Assembly: GCA_933228895.1 (NCBI GenBank)
Contig: OW121853.1
Coordinates: 9,058,494-9,122,493, forward strand
Direction: 5' to 3'
Origin: Platycnemis pennipes
Taxonomy: Eukaryota > Arthropoda > Insecta > Odonata > Platycnemididae
Length of the DNA: 64,000 nt
The position numbers and the translations under genes were made by a program. Shown in pieces: positions 38,901 to 48,874 of this stretch (position 1 is the stretch's first letter; each line of letters opens with the position of its first letter). The notes beneath the pieces were generated by a model that was not told where the DNA came from, made no database searches, and worked only from the letters and a program-made list of their open reading frames with translations.

Positions 38901-40028
38901 TCCCTTATCAGTAAATAGAACATTTATACCCTGTTTGACAATTTTGCTTACTGACAAGAGGTTTGTGGACAATTGTGGAACATAACTAACATTAGAAACC
39001 TTTTTGGTGCCACTGATAACATTCACTGAGGCTTCACCTTCGCCTTTACTTATCATAACCTCATCATTTGCGGCAGTAATTACTTTGCTATTATTACTAT
39101 TATAGTTTGTTAGCCAATCCTTGTTGTTCGACATATGGCTACTTGCACAGGAATCTATATACCAACTTCCACTTTGCACATTCACAGCTAAGGCAGTTAG
39201 AAATGATACAAAGGCCGAGGGTTTCTTAACCTCTTTACCTTTCATACTACCTGGTTTTACCGTAGTCTTCTCTGCTTTACCCTCATATTTCACATGTTTA
39301 CCTCCCTTGAAATAAGACTTGGGGCCTTTTTGTACGGCATACTCTTGGTTTAAAGGACATTCATAACTTTTATGACCTAGTTTGTAGCACTTGTAGCACT
39401 TCACTTGATAACCTTCTCTCTTGGCGAATTTTCCTTTAGCCGTCAGGAACGCAGCATCGTCTTCATCCTTTCGGGCCTCTTCTTGTTGCAGCTTCATTTT
39501 CACTAGATCCGAAGTAAGAGACGTCGATGAATGTTCTAAAGCCATCACCATAGGATAGTATTTGGATGGCAGTCCGCTAAGCATAATCACGGCTAAGAAT
39601 TCATCGTCTAATGGGTGTCCGATGTCAGATAACTGATCGGAAAGAGAAGTTAGTTTATTTATGTACTCGTCCATGCTATCGAAATTTTCCAACCTCATTC
39701 GAAAAAGCGTCTTAAGCAATCCTAAACGTCTACTAAGACCCTTGTCCTCATATGCTGCTTCAAGTTTGTCCCACGCCTCCTTAGCCTTGGTGGTACTTCT
39801 AATAACGGACTGGATAGGTGGCTGGACCGCTAAGCAAATTTTTGACCAAGCCTTCAAGTCCCTTTTGACGTCTTTGTTCACCGTCTCATTATTACTGTCA
39901 GTCTTAATACAGTCCCATAAATCTTCGTGAATTAGCAGTAATTTCATCGAAAATTTCCAATTCCTGTAGTTGCCTAAACCTTCTAGTTTTTCCACCATTA
40001 ACGGAGCACTGGATGTAGATACTGCCAT
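35934..40028 (-). CDS. Copia Gag-Pol polyprotein (intact)
   Basis: 1,364 residues in a single frame; the ATG is 91 nt inside the primer site. Gag comes first (DUF4219/UBN2-like, GNYRNWKFSMKLLL at about 19-32), then a CCHC zinc knuckle CYKCYKLGHKSYEC (211-224). Protease centres on WYIDSCASSHM (D292), where the usual Gly of DSG/DTG is Cys. Integrase has the HHCC finger (H446, H451, C478, C481) and catalytic D509, D572 and E608 (35 residues between the last two). Reverse transcriptase includes RLVAKG (about 925), D970 in HLDVKTAFLNG and YVDD (1055-1058). RNase H has D1217, E1257, D1292 and ends with the typical ADGLTKA. The order PR-IN-RT-RH defines Copia. Apart from the protease residue, nothing looks damaged. 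It makes the particle and enzymes for the element's own retrotransposition. Confidence 0.97.
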   Translation of the reverse strand: MAVSTSSAPLMVEKLEGLGNYRNWKFSMKLLLIHEDLWDCIKTDSNNETVNKDVKRDLKAWSKICLAVQPPIQSVIRSTTKAKEAWDKLEAAYEDKGLSRRLGLLKTLFRMRLENFDSMDEYINKLTSLSDQLSDIGHPLDDEFLAVIMLSGLPSKYYPMVMALEHSSTSLTSDLVKMKLQQEEARKDEDDAAFLTAKGKFAKREGYQVKCYKCYKLGHKSYECPLNQEYAVQKGPKSYFKGGKHVKYEGKAEKTTVKPGSMKGKEVKKPSAFVSFLTALAVNVQSGSWYIDSCASSHMSNNKDWLTNYNSNNSKVITAANDEVMISKGEGEASVNVISGTKKVSNVSYVPQLSTNLLSVSKIVKQGINVLFTDKGCEMFLKDSFQSNGEVVATASEVDGIYKLDEMKDSVNLSLTEETVSKEPINEGLNEELSKQSVPSSYNLWHKRLGHLNHRSMNLLRAGMASGVNFRNDESERCIACAQGKHAKFSLPKRSLNRAKEKLGRIHSDLCGPMEITAFDGSRYMLFFIDDFTRKIFCYSLKSKSEVFKIFLEFKAEVELQTGLKIKCLRSDNGTEYMNKDFETYLRENGIIHETTVPYTPGQNGLAERTNRSILEIARSMVYGAGLNKRYWVEAMKTAVYLKNRAPSRAVMGQLPEEKWSNEKIDLSHLKVFGCVSYVNVPKETRKKFDPKSKMHIFIGYCDHTKGYKFVDPENPRKIVKAKDVIFFENRFQNSNLNQLKETKSAKDKPNILFPQLTESPQIEHGNDKFGTNKVNVVRNEFSSSESRSDAEESDNDHFQLDKDPDYVPSQEDLNSSEDDIYDSNGDVGIVKRFPVRNRRPKEFPDHVMYVVTESPIEPLSYEEAMASNEKSQWEFAMQDEYQSLIKNNVWELVDLPLGKKPIACKWVYKIKKGLDDQTHKFKARLVAKGCSQRYGVDYMETFSPVVRYSTIRMLLALAAELDLRIDHLDVKTAFLNGDLCEEVYMSQPQGFVKVEDGGKVCLLKKALYGLKQASHAWHEKICKVLKGLGLSKSECEPCVYYKVSGDRVLILALYVDDFFIFCNDTKWRNELKRKLLSTFEMSDLGIAKQILGMRIQRNESGIKIDQKAYVKHVLNKFNMSDCKVVSTPMEMGTKLNKSDCNQVAFPYQELIGSLMYLAVCTRPDICYSVSWLSQFNKNYTTEHCNLAKRVLRYLKGTSNLGLFYCKSGKGITGYADADWGNNVDRKSYTGYVFTSGGGAISWESRKQRTVALSSTEAEYMALGEAAKEALFLRNMYNEIFSVDNCIVIYNDNMSAQKLCENQQHHQRTKHIDVRHHFVRDALLKNQIDIRYLSSEEMVADGLTKAIPKTKLMKFIKSLGIIEV

Positions 40029-40104
40029 TTTCGATAACTGACTTGTTCACTCGGAAAAATCGGGAATACTTATATCATTTCACTATTCCGCATAACTATG
40101 GGTT

Positions 40105-40119
40105 CCTGGGCCCATAACC
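40105..40119 (-). other. Primer-binding site for initiator tRNA-Met internal half
   Basis: Directly inside the 5' LTR the plus strand reads CCTGGGCCCATAACC. The last 14 bases equal the anticodon stem-loop of eukaryotic initiator tRNA-Met (CTGGGCCCATAACC, with CAT as anticodon). Drosophila copia is known to prime from a 5' tRNA half cut in the anticodon loop, rather than from the tRNA 3' end; this site indicates the same mechanism. Confidence 0.88.
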
Positions 40120-40341
40120 TGTTAGAGCAGGTGCCAGCGTTCTAGTTATACGGGAAAGTACGCGTGAAATAACAACATCCCGATTCCGTTTCACATAACG
40201 AACTGAACTAACTGAACGCATGTACGTTTATTCAACAGAATCACAAAACATCATAGCAGCGAAAACAAAACAAAAGAGGCTCTATATGCGAGTGCAGGAA
40301 CGAGACAAAAATTACATGTAGGTGGGATTATAACCACAACA
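40120..40341 (-). repeat. 5' LTR of the Copia element
   Basis: 222 bp; promoter-bearing LTR in element orientation. AATAAA lies at minus-strand 40227-40232. A TTATAAT string near its start is too close to the end to serve as TATA box with confidence. It is nearly identical to the 3' LTR. Confidence 0.96.
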
Positions 40342-40346
40342 TTAGG

Positions 40347-40945
40347 TCTTTGAGGAAATGAAAAATTTTAACTATCGGGCCGACGTTTCGGAAAATGTAT
40401 TTTTTCCTTCTTCAGGGGTATAATGTGCCACCAGTGTATAATGAACCATCAATGAATGTAAGTGACATAATTTACAGTATAGTTTCAATACAAAATTTTT
40501 TATATTATAATTTTATTACAAATTTTAACTTGAAACTAAACTAAAAACCGACCTAAACTCCTGAAAAAACCATATATAATTATTTATACACTTCCAAAAA
40601 AGGATTTTTAAAGCTTCCGACCTTTGTCCTTAACCGAAACATTTGCGTTGAAAGAACCAAATAAGAAAACAAATATCCCTGCATCTCGAGTAATAATAAT
40701 GAGCAGTTTGGTTTCAGCCTTACATTTGATCTGTGGATATACACCCCAAAAAAAAACAACTGTAGTTTTCAACGGATAGATGAAGACTGCTCTATCCGTT
40801 TGCAAATATCAATTCTCTGCTTCTTCGCAGCCGATAACCCTCCTGTTTTTGACCCACTGCTTCTTTGTAGAATTAACTGGTTATTTGTCACTCATAAGTA
40901 TACAGTTATTTTCTTCAATGGTTTTTGAATTATGAATCTTATTGA
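40347..40945. other. AT-rich flank containing a hammerhead-like motif
   Basis: Apart from the motif at 40382-40415 nothing is recognised. A minus-strand frame at 40608-40805 has no motif. Confidence 0.5.
40382..40415 (-). ncRNA. Second hammerhead-like motif (Penelope-like type)
   Basis: On the minus strand CTGAAGA (40409-40415) fits the hammerhead core CUGANGA exactly. Stem II, GGAAAA/TTTTCC (40390-40395 with 40402-40407), is closed by a 6-nt loop. It is followed by GAAAC (40385-40389) and GTC (40382-40384), then GGCCC. Only about 2 bp of stem I (CC/GG) are visible and there is an extra A between core and stem II, so activity is doubtful. The block CTGAAGAAGG...CCGAAACGTCGG is a recurrent terminal motif of arthropod Penelope-like elements. 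It starts about 40 bp from the Copia insertion point. Confidence 0.5.
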
Positions 40946-40946
40946 T

Positions 40947-41350
40947 GCCTTACATTTCCTCCCCTGTGGAAGAATAGGAAGGTTGCACAATAAGTCGTCA
41001 TCAGCGGAGCATACTTAAATGGATGATATTAAGTCGAGTAACCTAAACATCAGGTTATTGACCATGTTTTATCCTTGAAGTAGATGCAATGTAATTCAAC
41101 TTCCTCAGCTTTTCAAAGGTATCCCATATTTATCCCACCATCACTTCCGTCACTAATAATGAAACGCTCTCTACGGGTTTCTAAATTACAAGCTGACAGA
41201 GATGATGCTTTCTCAGCTCCAAATAATATCTTTTCGATATTCCTATCAAAATTACTTGCTTTACAAAAATTCCTGTCATTAGGCAAGTCGTGAGCGTCAT
41301 TGAAATTGACTTTTTCATTGAAAAATTAGTCGATGCATCTGAAGTCCGAT
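40947..41350 (-). pseudogene. Diverged repeat, copy B, with decayed reading frame
   Basis: This is homologous to 34588-34780 over about 40947-41143. In the minus-strand frame, upstream of the shared part, a further stretch reads NFNDAHDLPNDRNFCKASNF and then KILFGAEKASSLSACNLETR. There are only two in-frame stops from about 41345 to the terminal TGA at 41050-41052. The preserved frame suggests a former coding region of an unidentified transposable element. About 500 bp downstream (minus direction) lies the hammerhead-like motif, so a Penelope-like origin is possible, but no RT or GIY-YIG motif is visible. Confidence 0.5.
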
Positions 41351-42270
41351 GGTGATACGCGGTAAAGAAATGATGAATTGCTTTGCGTGTCCATGGGATT
41401 ATGTACTATTGAGAATTAATCCATCCATCTGTTGTTTCCTTAGCCGTATAGTGCCTCGCTGAAAATAGGATAAAAATATTGTAAGTGCTCGCTACTCACA
41501 ACATTTTTTCACAATAATCTATTTTATGACATCTCTATTACGTTAGTGTTGATACGTTTTTGCGGAAAAAGTGAATCTAGAATCAACATGATCTCAACGG
41601 TTGAACGCTCAGGTATTCAAAATGATGGAATATAGCTGTTGTCCTGGCCTTTTTCCTTTGTGACAACTATTTTTTTTGCTTTAAAATAAGGTTTACAAAT
41701 TTTAGTAGGTGAACCTGTTTTCTGTTTAGATATTATAGGTATACCTACAACTATTTATGGCTGCGCCTGGAGCCTTGAATATCAGTGACTGACGGCATAA
41801 AAACGGAGATTTTACTTCATAATTGAAGCAATATCCATATGATTAAAATAGCGTCACCCCTCTCCATGCCTAAAATCCCAATAAAAAACAATTGACAAAT
41901 ATTCGGCGAATCTGCTTGATCGACGGATCGGTACATCGAATAGGCGCGACGCGCTGCCCACTCCTGCCGGCCTAGTGACTCCGAACTCCCTGCCATGGCA
42001 AACGGCTCCCGAAACACACTTCCATAGCATCAAAACAAAGTGTAACATATTCGCAGTGCAGGAAAATGCATTGAAATGAAGTGACAATACTCGTTTCGAC
42101 GAAAATATTTTTCATGCCTACGACGTAGGAAATTACGTATGTTTCCAATTTAAGTCAGAGCGCTAATATCTGTTTCAAATTTATACTTGAAATATGTTAT
42201 CATCACCAATATTTAAGAAAAAGCTTAGCAAACTCCTTTCTTACTCCCTTAAATTTTACCTTAAATTGCC
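41351..42270. other. Gene-less stretch with a GC-rich patch
   Basis: The patch at about 41910-42020 is GC-rich and open on the minus strand in two frames (one reads MAGSSESLGRQEWAARRAYS). There is no good splice donor and no recognised domain. It may be an exon or a CpG-rich regulatory patch; the rest is AT-rich with nothing seen. Confidence 0.35.
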
Positions 42271-42273
42271 CTA

Positions 42274-42480
42274 GGGCAAGGGCCTATCTACGTTGATACA
42301 CCGGTTCCCGTCAGATCACCGAAGTTAAGCAACGCTGGGTCCGGACGGAGGCTGGATGGGTAGCCCCCCTCCATGCCTCTACCATGGTCCTCTTGTCCCC
42401 TGTCTGCAAGTAGCGGGCAGGTTAAATGTGGGTTGGCGCCATGGACCTAAAGAGGTCTAAGTTCCAGGGGGGCCCCCCCG
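42274..42480 (+). repeat. 5S-rRNA-derived repeat (SINE3-like or 5S pseudogene)
   Basis: From 42274 the plus strand follows eukaryotic 5S rRNA: GATACACCGGTTCCCGTC, then GATCACCGAAGTTAAGC (the internal A-box region), AACGCTGGGTCCGGA and GGATGGGT (C-box region). After about 42365 the similarity is lost. A different GC-rich body follows, ending in a GGGGGGCCCCCCC string (42467-42479). A 5S head with intact internal promoter boxes and an unrelated body is the layout of 5S-derived SINEs. A plain degraded 5S pseudogene is the alternative. The 3' third of 5S is missing, so it is not a functional gene. Confidence 0.8.
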
Positions 42481-44075
42481 CCCACCCCCTCCAATTTAAC
42501 TGTTTCCTTAGGTTTTATAAAAAAAACTCTTGGAAACCTTGACACTAAGCCTTCAGCGTAAACGATCATTAGTAATCACATATCAGATGTCATTTATAAT
42601 TAATTTAGGTGTTTTTAATACAATACTGGCATGTTAAAATATTTATGTTTACTTGCCGTACCGAGAAACACATTCAACTACGTATTTATTGCTGTGTAAT
42701 ATGCATAATTACAAGGCATCGTGTGATGTGGAGTTCAGATTCCTCCTTGATGTTTTCTAGGGTTACATTGATATCATAGATCATTGCATTTTATCAAAGC
42801 TTGTAGCACTTATAAAAATAAGGATATTGTGCACGCAAGTATCTGGAAGGCTTTTCGTTAGTTTCATCCAAAAAGTAATTTCATTTGATCTCCTTTACTG
42901 CTAGTGAATTCCTTTTTATGCATAGTGCAAATAAGTAAATATACTGAAATGTTTTACCAATGCCGATGATAGTTACCTTGCATTTTGGCAATAACATCGT
43001 TGGAACAATCATTTATATTTCCAAGGCTTTTAAAATCATAGCGCATTATCACGTGTATATTGAAATTAAGAAATGATATTGCTACCAATTAGAAGGAAAC
43101 GATATTTTGTTTGCAAATTACTGCATTAAAAGAGATGTGTTCTTGATGATCATTAAAGCATGCGTAAATATTTACTGAAAATGATATTTAAACTTCTACT
43201 AGAAATATACCGTTTCATTCCGAAACTTTTATTTTTGGTGACGACAATTACGCGTATGTCCTGTTACCTGTCCTGTTAGTTGTTAAGACCTCATAATCGC
43301 ACCGTTAAAAGTGGTGACGTATGCTAAATTTACAGGGTTAACTGAGTTTAACATCTTTACATTAAAATAAAGTATAAAAGAATAAGATAATACCTTCCAT
43401 CTTTTGAAGCTAAGCAAAAAGAATTACGTGCAAATACCGAAAAGAAAAATTAATGCAGGAAATCGTAGTTTGTGCAGTAAATGGAAAAATGTAACAATAG
43501 TATAGGGTAGTCAAGAAAAACATTTGATGATTAGATAACTCTGTTAAGAGGCTAAAGTTCAGTCAGTTAACTCCAATATTAGCACAAATTAGCACTAAAC
43601 ACTACCAATTAGCACTAAATATTAAAACTATTTAATAAAGGCAGTTAGATATATGGTAGCTATTGGTGAGAAGTAGCGTTAATTGGTATATTGATATGCT
43701 ATACAATTATTTCCTAAAGGAGCTAGGTGACACTGAATAATGATCTAATGATCTGATCTAAGCTAATTGTTGTTTAGGGAAATCCTGAACTTGAAAATAG
43801 GAAGAAAAATTTAATAGGAGGAATCCATTTGGATCTACAAGCAGAATATAATAAGTTATGAAGTTCATTTTAGCTAATTATTTCTCAGATTGTGGTCTAT
43901 TTGTTTGCATCAATTTTTGAATTCCGATACAAAGAGGATTTCTAAATTATAGATAAATATGCATTTAAAATATTTGTCACCGAAAAAAACATATTGTATA
44001 ATCTTGTAAATTATTAGAAGTAACAACCGTTAAGTAACTGGTACGAAGGCTAGGTTTTACATCAAAAGACATCGG
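42481..44075. other. Gene-less AT-rich stretch
   Basis: Nothing recognised. Confidence 0.6.
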
Positions 44076-44079
44076 TGTG

Positions 44080-44165
44080 CAATGTATACCTGGTGTGAAT
44101 TAAACCCCTGCCACACACCTTTATGGTGACTTGCAGGGTGCTACGTAGATGTAGATGCAGATTAA
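44080..44165 (+). mobile_element. LINE 3' end with TAGATG tail
   Basis: GGTGTGAATTAAACCCCTGC, then a CACACACC stem-like part, CTTGCAGGGTGCTACGTAGATGTAGATGCAG. This matches, in the plus orientation, the 3' end of the minus-strand LINE at 12.2 kb and ends in the same GTAGATG microsatellite-like tail. The insertion is truncated so severely that only the 3' terminus remains. Confidence 0.7.
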
Positions 44166-47100
44166 AATTTTATCAGTTTCATGTAGCATCATTGCTCCTG
44201 TATGCACCAAATATCCGCCATTTTCAATGCATCAAATATTATGAATTAATGTAAGCTGTTGTGCTTGCTGTAGCGAAAAAATAGACTATCATGCAATGCG
44301 GATTAGTTAAAAAAAATGATCAATACTTATTGAATTTTGTACCTGCCATGTATTGAACATTGTGATAAAGCAAAAGTAATAAATAATAGGAGCCACGCAA
44401 TCAGGTACAAATTGGTAAATGCAACAATCGTATAGTAATCCCAGTAACCTTTTTCAGAGATAGTTCATTTGTGAAGAATAGAATTAAAAATACATATTTG
44501 AAATTGTTATTATAGTTGCCATGCATTTTTTTGTAATTTATGGTAAGACTGTATTCTAGAAGTTACCAATTAATATCACAGGGTAATAGGATATTAAATT
44601 ATATTTTGTTGAATATAACTAGGAAAAAAATATCTGTTAGTTATTAGTTCACTCATGAATAAGATTTATGGAAAAATTTCAGTGAAGATGGAACACGAAG
44701 TAATTGTTTTAATTAATGACTCGATGATTGATGATGGTGGCAAATGAAGTCTTAAGGGAATAGACTGCAAAATAAATCCACTGACCGAAGTATATCTGAA
44801 ATGAATTCAAGTCGACCCAATGAATTATAACGACATGGTATTTATACATAACTTAAGGCGCTTTGTTTATTTCATAATCGCGCCACGCCACTAATACTCG
44901 TGGCGCTGTACCACTCTCTTCATGAAATATTTAATCATAACGGGATCATACGCTATCATTCTACAGTAAAATAATTCATGAAAATTAGCAAGATAAATTG
45001 TTTGTTTTGCTAGGGTTTAACGTTATGGGAATATATCAGTTTTAAATTATAATTCTAAATGTAATTAGCTAAATTCTTGTGGTAAAACTGATTATATATT
45101 TAAATTGTGATGTATCAGAGTAATATTTTTTCGGAACTCCCAACATATGCAGCTAGATACTGCTTAGCTTATTTGATATTTAGCATTCATAATTTCCCTA
45201 TTAATATTACAACCCAAAAGAATAGAGTGTTTTCAGGATTTTATGGAATCTTAGGGAAGATTTTACCACAACTATCAGAGAGTGAAATACAAATGTAAAA
45301 AGAAGGGCATTAACGTTCTTTTAAGAATCTCTTTCTGGTATCAAATTTGTTTACTTTACTGGCATGGGATGTATGTCATATCTATTGGGAACATATCCGA
45401 CCACGATCAGACCCATATTATTTGCTGGTTCTGCATATATGCAGATACTATAGCAAAAAAAAATAGTTTAGACAAGTCTGATTTACTTGCTGTGAACATT
45501 CAAATCTTAAAATGTTACCAAGAACCTTGTGAGTGGCCCAAAAAAAAATAATGCAAAAATGAACGAGCAAAATGCCGATTCCTATAAAAACACATGCAAG
45601 AAAGATTCGAGGACTACGACTAACATTACAATTTATTCTATTCTGTGCCTTTCTATTACAACACATTCCTTTATTTTTACAATGACGGTGTTTTTTCCAA
45701 CTTAGGATACAGTATTGGACGCAATTCCCAGAATCCGAAAAGTACTCAGCGTCAAATTTTGATTTATCTTTTCAATGGTCGGAAAAACCCACGTAAATAT
45801 AATAATTCAATTGTTTAATAGCAAGAAAAAGCCATTGAGGAATTTTCAATTCCATAAGATGGCTGGAGGTAAAAACATGTCTTTCGTAAAAATATAAGGG
45901 ATAATAGCGGGCATACTGTCAATCTAAAGAATCAAGAATTGTTCCTCAGGCGTTGCGACATTATCCTTTTCATTTTTCACGAAAACCTTCCAGGTCTTGA
46001 GAAAATAGTAGTGAAATATAGTATTTTAGACTTTCCATACGCTTTCTTAGTTTCCCTGGCTCTTAAATGACAATAACAACGACCAAATGACCTCTCCTAT
46101 CTGAAAACAAAACACCAATGAACTTGAAGGTTTTCTTAATGGATTATCTACAAAGCCCACGTTTTGAAACGCAATTACTACTCACACAACTTCACGGAAG
46201 CAGCATGCCTATCAGTAAGGCCACAGTTTACAGTATATACGTTTTTGTAGTTATGCATCATAAGTGCATTGACAATAATTTTCCTACAAAATGCAGCCAT
46301 TATGATTTTCGCTGGACTTCATTTGGTGAATAGTCACAGATATTGACTGATGTTGATGACGAATGAGAGCTGGTAATTTATCATCCAGTACAAATATAGT
46401 TTAGCGGTGAACATTAAAATGTATAGGATTATTTAACCGACAGTTGGGGGGGTTTTTCATTTTAAAAAATTGCTATGATTTATCTTCAGTGCACCAATGA
46501 GGCATTTTGCATCATAATGTCTATTTCAATTTCATGCATCATGTTGAAGTACATATTACATGAAACCTGCTAGGTTTTTTCCACACTATATACTTATTTG
46601 GCAACAAAATATGCCGGACTAAGACTATCATCGTCTGCATGAGAACGGTTTATTCGTACGGAAACAAGCACCTGACTAAGCCACCGTAACGTACGCGCAA
46701 ATTGACGCGTTCACAAGACAGAGAGTTTCATCTTAATTTTCCGCCGGGCACTGACACATTTTCCAAGAGTTGAGGATTTTTCTGTGGACAATCTGATTGA
46801 AAATTTCTCGGCATATTCGCCAGGTCTGGTTCTCTGATTTTCTCCAACGTTCAATGCGCGATTTGCTAATCGGAGTACTGGAATCTGCGATTCTAGTGTG
46901 TCAAGGTATACAAAATGTGCTAAGCGCATTCAATTCAATACCCAAATGCACTTCGCTATTGTTTTATTATATTTCTAATTTCAAACTCAACTGAAAAAAA
47001 TCCTAGTGCACTTAGTGCAATCATCATTAGCAACACACATCTATAAAATTTTCCATCTTGTTTGGGTTTTATATATACGGAAATTCCGCGAACCAGCAAC

Positions 47101-47895
47101 TATAATTCGAAGGAAAAAAGTTGGTAATAAAAACTCCAGCTTCACTCAAATACTTAAAATGGTGTGCATCAATTTTTTTTTTGGTTTCAAATGCTTGTAA
47201 CAGACATATGTAGTATTATTTGTTTTCGTATTTGTGCAATAAATTATCTGAACATTATCTAACAGCACCATATGTGGATATGTACCATCCCAGCAAATGA
47301 GCTTTCATCATCACTACTCATTATATTACTATTAAAGCTAAAAAAAATCAGTTCACATTTAATAGTAATGCATTTTCATGATAACGATTTCTTTATCAAG
47401 AGATTTCTCAAGCTCTTTCTTAACCCTTCAAATTTCCTTTGAAGAAATTTCATTGAAGCTAAAAGTTTTATTCACACTTTTTTTTGCTTCTCACAAGTAA
47501 GACTTCCTAATAACTACGGAATCTTATCTACAGCAGGCATTGAAGTTTTATTTAGCCTCTGATTCATTTATTTCATGCATTATGCCAGCATCCAGCTTCT
47601 CACACCAGAATATCTCCCGACTACTCCTATTCCAATGGAACTGATCACTATCAAAGAAAAAAGAAAATCAAATCACTTAAACAAATAGAGCTTATTAGAA
47701 TGAGACAATAACTACCTTGCAGTTGTTTCATAGTGAAACCTCACAATACTCTAAAGAAAATTACTATTATTAGCTTTAGACTGTGGTGCAAAAGAAAATT
47801 TCTTTATCCTATGATGTGACACCTACGCCCTATTCTTGTATGTGTTAATAAGTGAAAAATCCTAAGATAGATTTGAGGCAATTTTTCACTCGATT
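44166..47895. other. Gene-less AT-rich stretch
   Basis: Nothing gene-like was recognised in about 3.7 kb. Short complementary frames at 46.7-47.0 kb lack motifs. Confidence 0.6.
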
Positions 47896-47899
47896 TTCT

Positions 47900-48080
47900 T
47901 ATCAGCTAACCGCTTCATATTGATATATTTCTTCGCTTTTACATTCTTAGCCACTTCTTCTACAGAGTATCTCATCCGAGGACTGCTTCTTCCTTTCTAC
48001 CCATTCAAATTTCCATCGTCAATTGCCTTCATCAGGCCACCGTGTCTTGAGGTATGACCGATTAAATTGTTCCGATAATA
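47900..48080 (-). pseudogene. Old LINE 3'-terminal relic
   Basis: The minus-strand translation reads NLIGHTSRHGGLMKAIDDG, a stop, then PRMRYSVEEVAKNVKAKKYI and NMKRLADK. The same order occurs at 48.9-49.3 kb (GNILRHDGLMKTIVEG ... QVVKDVKERSIVNMKRLADR). It is therefore a more decayed copy of the same LINE family, only about 800 bp away and in the same orientation. Confidence 0.7.
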
Positions 48081-48870
48081 ATTTACAAAACGACTGTAAC
48101 AGTCTCAATATCGACCAAGAAAAACATGATTAATAACTACTTTACCATTTATAATTCCACAATGGCTTTGTAGTGTCCATTTGCCGTTATTTAATTCACA
48201 TGAGAAATCTTGTTATCAATTCTCATTTCTTTACTGAGAATTACTGTAACTCTTCTATGGAAATTCTCATTTTTAATATAAAAAGTATTCTCCCTGAGCA
48301 GGTACATAGAAAAGTCACCACAATAATCTAATGCTCTTATGATTTCTAATGGCATAAAATTATAATATTACCAATACCTGAGTGATACTTTTGCCGTGAT
48401 GACCTACAATTAAATATCATTTTAAAAAGGGATCAAGAAATGAGTCCTTAACATTTGTTACCTCTATTCGTGAATGAAAATTTGAGACAAAAAATCATGG
48501 ATGAAGGAATATTTCCGATATCCCACCCGACTGAGAGTTACTGATTAGCCAATCAGCAGTTAATATTCCCTTTTCATGCATATTCGGAATGATCGCAAGA
48601 GATTATTGAACTGTTAGTAAATTGATATGGTTAAGTCATTTTTAATGCCTCCGTGGTTCGTTCTAAGCTGCCACTACAATGGCTATAAGTCACCGCTTGC
48701 CAAACTTGGTCCTATAAGAAACAATACCCAAACAAATGAGACAAGATTTTGCTCTGCGAGCATCGGATGGCCAGAAAGGCGAGCTATTGCGCACGGCATA
48801 TTGTAAACGTTAGTACTAGAATGCACAAATCAACGTAGTTATTACTTGGCATGTATATTTAGGGCGTGTC
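48081..48870. other. Gene-less AT-rich stretch
   Basis: Nothing recognised. Confidence 0.6.
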
Positions 48871-48874
48871 TTGC

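Larger units (their letters stand above)
35644..40346 (-). mobile_element. Complete Copia (Ty1/copia) LTR retrotransposon with target-site duplication
   Basis: The element spans 35649-40341 (4,693 bp) and is transcribed on the minus strand. It has two 222-bp LTRs differing at one base seen, a tRNA-derived primer site, one uninterrupted Gag-Pol frame, a purine tract next to the 3' LTR, and TTAGG duplicated at 35644-35648 and 40342-40346. The 5-bp duplication and TG...CA ends are as expected for this superfamily. All required parts are present and nearly unmutated, so this is a young, possibly still mobile insertion, unlike every other element in the window. Confidence 0.97.

Noticed and set aside
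36164..39930. Several short frames on either strand within Copia
   Set aside because: They are shadows of the intact Gag-Pol frame.
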